Shown here piece by piece: positions 1-5,402 of a DNA stretch of 5,402 nt. Numbering within the stretch: position 1 is the stretch's first letter; the number at the start of each line of letters is the position of its first letter. The notes beneath the pieces are model-generated. The model had not been told where the DNA came from. It did not search any database and saw only the letters and a list, made by a program, of their open reading frames with translations. Source of the DNA: Acidobacteriota bacterium (GTDB lineage: Bacteria; Acidobacteriota; Terriglobia; Acidiferrales; UBA7541); the NCBI GenBank assembly GCA_003224075.1, contig QHYF01000245.1:1872-7273 (forward strand). The letters are read 5' to 3'. A program made the translations under genes and the position numbers.

Positions 1-24
1 GAAGACTGATCACTTAGGAGTGTT

Positions 25-2970
25 TCACTTCGCTGGCGCCGCCGCCGTTGCCAATCCCAGGGCCTGCATCACCGCGTCGTGCAGCGCGGGACGCACCTGC
101 TGGATCTTCGTATTTTCCCGTGTCGGGTGCACACGATTCGTCAGCAGCACCACAAAAAGCTGCCGGTCCGGATCGATCCAGATCGAAGTGCCCGTAAAGC
201 CCGTGTGCCCGAAACTGTGCGCGGAAAAATAGTGCCCGCTCGATCCGCCTTCGGTCGGCACCGCCCAGCCGAGCGTCCGCGTGCCGCCCGAGAGCTGTTG
301 CGGCGTGGTGAACTGCGCAATCGTCGCGCGCCGCAAAATCCTCTGGTGCGCGTACACTCCGCCGTTCAGCAGCGTTTGGCAAAACGCCGACAGGTCCGGC
401 GCCGTGCTGAAGACTCCCGCGTGCCCCGAGACCGCGCCGATGGCAAACGCGTTTTCATCATGCACTTCGCCTTGCACCAGCCGGTGACGCAAATTCTTAT
501 CGAATTCCGTCGGTGCAATCTGCGGCCAGAGTTTTTTCGGCGGGCGGTACATCGTGAAACTCTTCGCCAAATCATCCAGCGTCCTGCCCGTCAATCGCTC
601 GATGATTTCCGCCATCAAAATAATTCCCAGGTCCGAATAAGCTTCTTTCGTTCCCGGCTCGAATTCGAGTGGCTCCGCAAAAATCTTGGTCAGCGTGTCC
701 TGCTTGCTTTTCGACGTGCGCCAATACTCTTTGAATGGCGGCAATCCCGAAGTGTGCGTCAACAAATGCCGCACCGTTACTCTGTGCCGCCACTCCGGGT
801 TCGGCCCGCTCGCCCACTCCGGCAAATACCGCTCGATCTTGGCGTCCAAATCCAGCGGAACCGCGAAATCTCCCTCCGCTAATTTCGCAACCAGCGTCGT
901 CGTCGCCACGACTTTCGTCAGCGACGCGATGTCATACATCGTCGCCGGCGCGGTCGCCGCCGCCTTCGCGTCGTAACTCAGCTTTCCAAACGCATGAATC
1001 GCCACTTTGCCACGATATCCCACTGCGAGCGTGGCTCCTGGAAATGCTTTGTCCGCAATTCCTTTTTCGACCACGTCGTATGCCGGGCGCAGTTGCGCCT
1101 CGCCGCGCGCATCCATCGGCTGCAACGTCATCGGATTCGCTGCCAGCTCCTGTCCAAAACCTCTTTTGAGATTCACGCCCGGCACCGTCACCGGCAAATG
1201 CCCGCGCACCGGGATTTCTCCAAACAGGGCCCTGGCCACCGATATTTGTGCGACGTCGCTGATTCCAAACGCCGCGAGCCACGTCTCCGCCTTTGGAAAT
1301 CGCTCAATCAAATACGGACTGCCGAACGCCGCGGTGATCACTGGCTTGCCCGATTTATAAAGTTGCTCCGCCAGCGCCGCCTGCTCCGCGGGCACTTCCA
1401 CGTTTCCCTTGCGGTCGCTCACGCGCACAAACAGCGCGAGAATCGCAACATCATACGAATCCGGCGGCGGCAGTTTCAAAATACTCCCGTTCACGAAACG
1501 TGTGTCCGCGCGCAGCGTGGTCACGGAATCGAAGCGCGAACGCAATTCGCGTTCGAGGTCTTCTCCGGGATAAGGCTCCGGATCGGCGTAGAGGGCCAGC
1601 AACAATGCGCGCGCAGCTTTCGTTCCATCGAGCGGCAGCCGGTGAGACGTGTCGCGCAGCAGCGTCACGCCCCGGTCCGAAATTTCCTGCGCTTCTTTTT
1701 GCCAAGCCACGCTGCCGAATTTCTGATTGATCGCATTTAAATCCACGAGTCGCTTCTGATTCAGGCCCAGCCTCGCCTTGGCCTGCAGAATGAGGCGCAC
1801 CGAAGCATCAAGCCGCGCGCGCGAAATTCGCCCTGACTTTACAGCAACCTGCAGCGATTCAAATGCTGCGTCCGGCACCGGTGGCATCAGCAGCGCGTCC
1901 GCCCCAGCGGCAACCGCGCGCACGGCCGCTTCTCCCGGCGCATAACGCACGGTGATTCCGCCCATGTCCATCGCGTCGGTGACAACCAGTCCATTGAATC
2001 CCAATTCCTTGCGCAGCAGCCCCGTCAGAATATTCGAGGACAACGTCGCCGGCGTGTTGGCGTCCGGTTCGAGCGTGGGAATCGACAAGTGTCCGGTCAT
2101 CACCGTGCTCACGCCCGCGGCGATGGCCGCGCGGAAGGGAACTAACTCCAAATGTTCCAGGCGCTCTCGGTCCGCGTGAATCACCGGCAAATCTATGTGC
2201 GAATCCGCCGCGGTGTCGCCGTGCCCCGGAAAATGTTTTGCCGTCGCCAGCGCGCCGTTTTCCTCGACGCCGCGCACAAACGCGGAGACGAATTCCGCGA
2301 CGCGCGCGGGATCTTCTCCAAACGACCGCGTGTTGATGATGGGATTCCCCGGATTATTGTTCACATCGGCGTCGGGCGCGTAGACCCATTGAACACCCAC
2401 GGCGCGCGCTTCCAGCGCCGTTATTTTCCCCATGGTGTAGGCGTCTTTCGGATCGCCCCCCGCCGCCACCGCCATCGCCGTGGGAAACGAGGTGCCTTCA
2501 TCCAGGCGCATGGCCGTGCCACGTTCGAAATCCGCGCCCACCAGCAGCGGCAGTCTGGACTTCGCCTGCATCTGGTTGATCAGCACCGCCGTCGGATATG
2601 CCTGGCTCTTCACAATTCCCAGCGGCGATCCATGCGTGATGACGATGAATCCGCCCACATGCAAATCGTTCACGTCGTGCAGGATCTGCTGGTACGCGGG
2701 CGCGTCCTTCGCGGTAAAGCTTCCGTGATAGGTGGTGAAAAGGAGCTGCCCGATCTTTTCCTCGACGCTCATGTTGCGCAGAGTGGATTCCACCCAGTCG
2801 TTCGCGGCGGGGGACAATTTTTTCACCGCGCGCCTGGCGGGAACGGCGCTCTCCTCAGCAACATTCTTTTTTGCGGAAGTGCTGCGGATTTGGCTGCGTG
2901 CGTGATGGGCCATAAGGAAGAGTATCGAGACGAAAATCAGCAACAAAATGCGGACGCGGCGTCCTTTCAT
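25..2970 (-). CDS. nagZ: Exported NagZ (GH3) / AmiE-like serine hydrolase fusion
   Basis: The 981-residue protein is predicted to act on peptidoglycan fragments outside the cytoplasm. Residues 1-26 form a signal peptide (basic start, hydrophobic core 8-20, likely cut ARS|Q). A basic linker precedes the GH3 barrel (about 57-405). The barrel carries the NagZ signature KHFPGHGDTAADSH (245-258), with the Asp256-His258 acid/base dyad, and TDAMDM with candidate nucleophile Asp332. A GH3 C-terminal sandwich (about 430-610) follows, as in two-domain Bacillus NagZ and unlike short cytoplasmic proteobacterial NagZ. Residues about 622-975 are a beta-lactamase-fold hydrolase: S683-LT-K686, HLLTHTSGLP (735-744), Y778-S-D and H922-T-G. 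In Bacillus, AmiE (same fold) is a separate N-acetylmuramoyl-L-alanine amidase beside nagZ; amidase activity here is inferred. An esterase or D,D-peptidase role is the main alternative for this domain. The ATG has a GGGGGA nine bases upstream. Similar fusions are known in Bacteroidota. The gene is divergent from namZ. Confidence 0.93.
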   Translation of the reverse strand: MKGRRVRILLLIFVSILFLMAHHARSQIRSTSAKKNVAEESAVPARRAVKKLSPAANDWVESTLRNMSVEEKIGQLLFTTYHGSFTAKDAPAYQQILHDVNDLHVGGFIVITHGSPLGIVKSQAYPTAVLINQMQAKSRLPLLVGADFERGTAMRLDEGTSFPTAMAVAAGGDPKDAYTMGKITALEARAVGVQWVYAPDADVNNNPGNPIINTRSFGEDPARVAEFVSAFVRGVEENGALATAKHFPGHGDTAADSHIDLPVIHADRERLEHLELVPFRAAIAAGVSTVMTGHLSIPTLEPDANTPATLSSNILTGLLRKELGFNGLVVTDAMDMGGITVRYAPGEAAVRAVAAGADALLMPPVPDAAFESLQVAVKSGRISRARLDASVRLILQAKARLGLNQKRLVDLNAINQKFGSVAWQKEAQEISDRGVTLLRDTSHRLPLDGTKAARALLLALYADPEPYPGEDLERELRSRFDSVTTLRADTRFVNGSILKLPPPDSYDVAILALFVRVSDRKGNVEVPAEQAALAEQLYKSGKPVITAAFGSPYLIERFPKAETWLAAFGISDVAQISVARALFGEIPVRGHLPVTVPGVNLKRGFGQELAANPMTLQPMDARGEAQLRPAYDVVEKGIADKAFPGATLAVGYRGKVAIHAFGKLSYDAKAAATAPATMYDIASLTKVVATTTLVAKLAEGDFAVPLDLDAKIERYLPEWASGPNPEWRHRVTVRHLLTHTSGLPPFKEYWRTSKSKQDTLTKIFAEPLEFEPGTKEAYSDLGIILMAEIIERLTGRTLDDLAKSFTMYRPPKKLWPQIAPTEFDKNLRHRLVQGEVHDENAFAIGAVSGHAGVFSTAPDLSAFCQTLLNGGVYAHQRILRRATIAQFTTPQQLSGGTRTLGWAVPTEGGSSGHYFSAHSFGHTGFTGTSIWIDPDRQLFVVLLTNRVHPTRENTKIQQVRPALHDAVMQALGLATAAAPAK

Positions 2971-2979
2971 CGGTTAGAA

Positions 2980-2985
2980 TCCCCC
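2980..2985 (-). promoter_or_regulatory. Ribosome binding site of the nagZ fusion
   Basis: On the minus strand GGGGGA lies nine bases before the ATG at 2968-2970. It is G-rich rather than a classical GGAGG, so it is only a moderate match. It fits the start that gives a clean signal peptide. Confidence 0.45.
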
Positions 2986-3006
2986 ACGCGCAGCCCGCAG
3001 TCAGCA

Positions 3007-3012
3007 TTTATA
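3007..3012 (-). promoter_or_regulatory. Candidate -10 element for the nagZ fusion
   Basis: Read on the minus strand this is TATAAA, a five-of-six match to the sigma-70 -10 box. It sits in the only AT-rich patch of the divergent region and would start transcription about 30 bases before the ATG. A TTGAGA resembling a -35 box lies at 3034-3039, but the 21-base spacing is too long. The -35 is therefore unassigned and the call is weak. Confidence 0.25.
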
Positions 3013-3037
3013 CATAGCACACGCACACCATGCTCTC

Positions 3038-3060
3038 AACGCGGCCGCATGCAGCGCGTT
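3038..3060. repeat. Inverted repeat AACGCG-N11-CGCGTT in the divergent promoter region
   Basis: Two perfect six-base arms (3038-3043 and 3055-3060) flank an 11-base centre that does not pair further. The position, between the candidate promoters of nagZ and namZ, would suit an operator controlling both. Arms this short can easily arise by chance in 140 bases of GC-rich DNA, so the regulatory reading is only a suggestion. Confidence 0.25.
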
Positions 3061-3066
3061 CCAGAA

Positions 3067-3072
3067 TATCAT
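3067..3072 (+). promoter_or_regulatory. Candidate -10 element for namZ
   Basis: TATCAT matches the sigma-70 -10 consensus at five of six positions. It lies 38 bases before the proposed TTG start, which would leave a leader of roughly 30 bases. I see no good -35 box at 16-18 bases upstream, where the sequence is GC-rich. This promoter would exclude the ATG at 3030 from the transcript. Confidence 0.25.
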
Positions 3073-3081
3073 TGTATCGTT

Positions 3082-3105
3082 TCCATGGAGGGGTCCATAG
3101 AGGGG
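3082..3105 (+). repeat. 12-bp tandem duplication spanning the namZ ribosome binding site
   Basis: TCCATGGAGGGG (3082-3093) is followed at once by TCCATAGAGGGG (3094-3105), matching at 11 of 12 positions. Each copy holds a Shine-Dalgarno-like purine run. Only the second (GAGG at 3100-3103, running into GGG) is at a working distance, seven bases before TTG at 3111. The first copy is about 19 bases away and also contains an ATG at 3085 that opens a nine-codon frame. Confidence 0.6.
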
Positions 3106-3114
3106 GCCAATTGA
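3085..3114 (+). other. Possible nine-codon upstream reading frame overlapping the namZ start
   Basis: ATG at 3085 opens a frame reading MEGSIEGAN that stops at TGA 3112-3114. This TGA overlaps the proposed TTG start (3111-3113) by two bases, the geometry seen in translational coupling. No Shine-Dalgarno sequence precedes the ATG. Its two halves simply encode the tandem DNA repeat, so it may be a by-product of that duplication. Confidence 0.15.
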
Positions 3115-4355
3115 CGGCACACAAGAGCGCACTTTCCACTTTCGCCTGTTTCACAATCGCTGTTGCGCTGTTCTCGCTTGGCCCGGTGGCTGCGCCGGCC
3201 GCTTCGAGACGCTCAGGCCGCCCGGGCCGTGTGCAGACCGGACTCGATGTTCTTGAAGCGCAGAAGTTCGCTCCTCTGCGCGGCAAGCACGTTGGTGTGA
3301 TCACAAATCACACGGGTGTGGACGCGCAAGGCCGAAGCACGATTGATCTCCTGGCTCATGCCTCTGGTGTGCATCTTGTTGCCCTGTTCAGTCCCGAACA
3401 TGGCCTCGCCGGGCGCAACGACGAAAGGGTTACTTCTTCGAAAGATCTTTCTACCGGTCTCCCCGTCTACAGCCTCTACGGCGAAACGCTTCGTCCCACC
3501 GATGACATGCTCAAGGGCGTTGACGCGCTGGTCTTCGACATTGAGGACGCCGGTGTGCGCTTCTACACTTACACAGTGACCATGGCCTATTGCATGGAGG
3601 AAGCGGCCAAACGCCACATTTCTTTTTTCGTTCTGGACCGCCCCAATCTCATCGGTGGCGAAATCGTGGAAGGCCCGATGCTGGATCCCGACAAGACCAA
3701 TTTCGTCGCATATTTTTCGTTGCCGGTTCGTTACGGCCTGACGATTGGAGAACTCGCCCAGCTCTTCAACGCCGAAAATCGTATCGGTGCCGACCTCCAC
3801 ATCATCGCCATGAAGAACTGGCATCGCAATTATTTCTTTGAGAGCACGGGCATCAAGTGGATTCCGCCTTCTCCGAACCTCCGCACCATCAAAGGTTCCA
3901 TCCTGTACGCGGGCATTGAAATTCTGCAAAACGCCGGAGTCTCCGTCGGCCGCGGCACGGAAACGCCCTTCGAAGAGTTTGGCGCGCCCTGGCTCAACGG
4001 CGATGAAGTCGCCGCCGCGTTAAACGAAAGGCATCTTCCCGGCCTGCATTTTGTTGCCCAGCCCTTCATCCCTGTTTCCGGTCTTTATAGCGGCCAGCGT
4101 TGTGGCGGGGTCGCCATTCGAATCACCGATCGCTCCAGCGTGCGCGCGATGCGCATGGGCCTCGAAATCGCGGCCGTCTTGCGGAAGCTCTATCCCCAGC
4201 AGTTCGATCCGGCGAAACTTCTCCCGCTCGTCGGCAACGCCGACACCATCCAACAGTTGCAGGCGGGCGTGGCTCCGGAAAAGATCGTCGCGAGCTGGTC
4301 CGGCGCTCTCGCGGCCTTCGACCAGATTCGCCGCAAATATTTCCTCTACAAATAA
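3111..4355 (+). CDS. namZ: Exported DUF1343/GH171 exo-beta-N-acetylmuramidase (NamZ family)
   Basis: The 414-residue protein has the same length range as Bacillus NamZ, which removes MurNAc from non-reducing ends of peptidoglycan glycans. From the TTG start, residues 1-30 are a signal peptide (hydrophobic core 11-28, cut near APA|A), so export is predicted. Family motifs appear in order: ITNHTG (64-69), FSPEHG (93-98), VYSLYG (119-124), FDIEDAGVRFYTY (142-154), LDRPNLIGG (175-183), RYGLTIGEL (207-215), PPSPN (252-256) and SVGRGT (278-283). Glu96 and the acidic cluster Asp143-Glu145-Asp146 are candidate active-site residues. An in-frame ATG exists at 3030, but it would add 27 arginine/histidine-rich residues before the signal peptide and has no ribosome binding site. 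TTG at 3111 follows GAGG by seven bases and is preferred. The product should work together with the divergent NagZ fusion on the same fragments; the substrate is inferred from the family. Confidence 0.9.
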   Translation: MTAHKSALSTFACFTIAVALFSLGPVAAPAASRRSGRPGRVQTGLDVLEAQKFAPLRGKHVGVITNHTGVDAQGRSTIDLLAHASGVHLVALFSPEHGLAGRNDERVTSSKDLSTGLPVYSLYGETLRPTDDMLKGVDALVFDIEDAGVRFYTYTVTMAYCMEEAAKRHISFFVLDRPNLIGGEIVEGPMLDPDKTNFVAYFSLPVRYGLTIGELAQLFNAENRIGADLHIIAMKNWHRNYFFESTGIKWIPPSPNLRTIKGSILYAGIEILQNAGVSVGRGTETPFEEFGAPWLNGDEVAAALNERHLPGLHFVAQPFIPVSGLYSGQRCGGVAIRITDRSSVRAMRMGLEIAAVLRKLYPQQFDPAKLLPLVGNADTIQQLQAGVAPEKIVASWSGALAAFDQIRRKYFLYK

Positions 4356-4451
4356 ACTGCTCGCTCTGCATCCGAGGATTCTTTTCCTCATCTGCTCCGC
4401 GCCCATCAACTTCCTTAATCTCCTTCAGGATTGTGCTAGAGTGGGCTAGTT
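4356..4451. other. Intergenic gap between namZ and the BtuF-like gene
   Basis: These 96 bases hold no gene. A weak five-base-pair hairpin (4374-4378 with 4385-4389) has no following T-run and is not a convincing terminator. Near the end, an extended -10-like element may drive the next gene. The spacing is long for a tight operon, but read-through from namZ is not excluded. Confidence 0.5.
4434..4442 (+). promoter_or_regulatory. Possible extended -10 element of the BtuF-like gene
   Basis: TGcTAGAGT has the TGn extension and a four-of-six -10 hexamer. No good -35 is visible. If used, transcription would begin only a few bases before the ATG at 4452, giving an almost leaderless message. That fits the poor Shine-Dalgarno sequence (GAGTGGG, 4439-4445). 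Confidence 0.2.
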
Positions 4452-5390
4452 ATGCGGATCGTCTCGCTGCTGCCGTCGGCCACCGAGATTCTCTTCGCTC
4501 TCGGCTTCGACCGTGAAATCGTGGGCGTCAGTCACGAGTGCGATTTTCCTTCACAAGCGCGCACGAAAACGGCGGTCATCCGTTCGCGCATCCCCCATGA
4601 TTCGTCGCCTGCGGAGATCGACCGCCTGGTGAGCGAGTACGTTCATCGCGGCGAAAGCCTGTACGCGGTGGATGCCGACGCCCTCGAAGCATTGGCGCCC
4701 GATCTGATCATCACCCAGGATTTGTGCCACGTCTGCGCGGCTTCCCCGGATGATCTCGCTACCGCGCTTACGCGATTCGAACGGCGTCCGGAAGTTCTTT
4801 GCCTGAATCCTCAGGATTTGGGCGACGTCTGGCGCGACATCCTGTGGGTGGGAGAAGAAACCTGCCGCGGCCCGCAAGCGGAAACGCTGCTGAAGCAGAT
4901 TGGCGCGCGCCTCGCCGCGCTCGAGCGCCAGTTGCAACCGGAAGCGGATCGCCCCCGCGTCGCGTTTCTCGAATGGCTGCAACCTTTCTACGTCAGTGGT
5001 CATTGGGTTCCGGAAATGATCCACCGCGCCGGCGGCGAAGATGTTTTCGGCCGCGCTCGCACACCATCTTTTCGAATCGCTCTGGAAGACGTGATCGAAG
5101 CCGCACCCGAGATTCTCTTGATCGCTCCTTGCGGCTACACTGCCGAGCGAGCCCGCAACGAATACCGCTCCATGACTTTCCCCGAAGCATGGAGCGCGAT
5201 GCCCGCGGTTCGAAACGGGCGCGTGTACGCCCTGGAAGCGAACAGCTATTTTTCCCGTTCCGGCCCGCGCGTGGTTACCGGCATCGAAGCCCTCGCCAAA
5301 CTCTTTCATCCGGCAATCGAAGTCCCGGGCGAAGCGGAGGCCGTCCTCCTGCCGGTCACAGCGGACACACGCGCTGCCCGCGCCGGGTAG
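4452..5390 (+). CDS. Cytoplasmic BtuF-like cobalamin-binding-type protein (periplasmic binding protein 2 superfamily)
   Basis: The 312-residue protein has the two-lobe fold of the BtuF/FhuD class of substrate-binding proteins. It shows SLLPSATEILFALG (5-18), GVSHECDFP (25-33), DLIITQDLCHVCA (84-96), a long linking helix region (about 140-162), a second lobe from about 169 with WVPEMIHRAGG (185-195), and SRSGPR (268-273) near the end. Unlike true BtuF it has no signal peptide: the first beta strand starts at residue 2. An in-frame TAG at 4437-4439 rules out a longer upstream start, so the protein should stay in the cytoplasm. No permease or ATPase gene accompanies it here. Such proteins are commonly labelled cobalamin-binding, but the ligand is not established. 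Cys30, Cys92 and Cys95 might bind a metal or cofactor, which is inference. The ribosome binding site is weak (GAGTGGG, six bases before ATG). The link to the cell-wall genes is unclear. Confidence 0.85.
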   Translation: MRIVSLLPSATEILFALGFDREIVGVSHECDFPSQARTKTAVIRSRIPHDSSPAEIDRLVSEYVHRGESLYAVDADALEALAPDLIITQDLCHVCAASPDDLATALTRFERRPEVLCLNPQDLGDVWRDILWVGEETCRGPQAETLLKQIGARLAALERQLQPEADRPRVAFLEWLQPFYVSGHWVPEMIHRAGGEDVFGRARTPSFRIALEDVIEAAPEILLIAPCGYTAERARNEYRSMTFPEAWSAMPAVRNGRVYALEANSYFSRSGPRVVTGIEALAKLFHPAIEVPGEAEAVLLPVTADTRAARAG

Positions 5391-5402
5391 TGCCCCTGGC
5401 GA

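Noticed and set aside
11..22. CACT-TAGG-AGTG hairpin downstream of the nagZ fusion as a terminator
   Set aside because: Four-base-pair stem, too short; no U-tract in the minus-strand direction.
79..882. Long plus-strand open frame opposite the nagZ fusion
   Set aside because: Arginine- and histidine-rich product with no recognisable motif; a GC-rich shadow of the minus-strand gene, whose catalytic motifs are intact there.
3034..3039. TTGAGA (minus strand) as the -35 box for nagZ
   Set aside because: Five-of-six match but 21 bases from the TATAAA element, outside the usual 16-18 range.
2152..3114. 320-codon plus-strand open frame reaching from inside nagZ into the divergent region
   Set aside because: Low-complexity arginine/histidine composition and no domain; overlaps the conserved NagZ active site on the other strand. 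Only its last nine codons are discussed, as a possible mini-frame.
3213..3929. 238-codon minus-strand open frame opposite namZ
   Set aside because: No family resemblance; it covers the conserved DUF1343 motifs encoded on the plus strand.
4374..4389. GAGGA/TCCTC hairpin after namZ as a terminator
   Set aside because: Only five base pairs, a T-rich loop and no T-run after the stem.
4551..5309. 252-codon minus-strand open frame opposite the BtuF-like gene
   Set aside because: Shadow of the plus-strand gene, with no motifs of its own.

Overview
The window is GC-rich bacterial chromosomal DNA holding three complete protein-coding genes. I see no RNA genes, mobile elements or CRISPR. Signal peptides on two peptidoglycan-degrading enzymes, heavy GC3 codon use and the protein style suggest a Gram-negative, possibly an acidobacterium. 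That placement is by feel and of low confidence.

Layout: positions 25-2970 (minus strand) encode a 981-residue exported fusion. It joins a two-domain NagZ-type family 3 beta-N-acetylglucosaminidase to a C-terminal serine hydrolase of the beta-lactamase/AmiE type. A 140-bp divergent intergenic region (2971-3110) follows, with candidate promoters, a short dyad and a 12-bp tandem repeat at the ribosome binding site. Positions 3111-4355 (plus) encode an exported DUF1343/GH171 protein of the NamZ exo-beta-N-acetylmuramidase family, which most likely starts at TTG rather than at the upstream ATG at 3030. After a 96-bp gap, 4452-5390 (plus) encodes a signal-less BtuF-like protein of the periplasmic-binding-protein-2 superfamily.

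The first two genes make a coherent set. In Bacillus subtilis, NamZ, NagZ and AmiE are three separate neighbouring genes that strip peptidoglycan fragments from their ends: NamZ removes terminal MurNAc, NagZ removes terminal GlcNAc, and AmiE removes the peptide from MurNAc. Here the same three activities appear to be carried by two divergent genes, with NagZ and the AmiE-like domain on one chain and both products predicted to be exported. The third gene has no evident link to this pathway. It may have its own promoter in the preceding gap.

Nothing here is clearly a new system. The points most worth a second look are the compact three-activity muropeptide-degrading pair, the unusual translation start of namZ, and the unknown role of the cytoplasmic BtuF-like protein with its conserved-looking cysteines.
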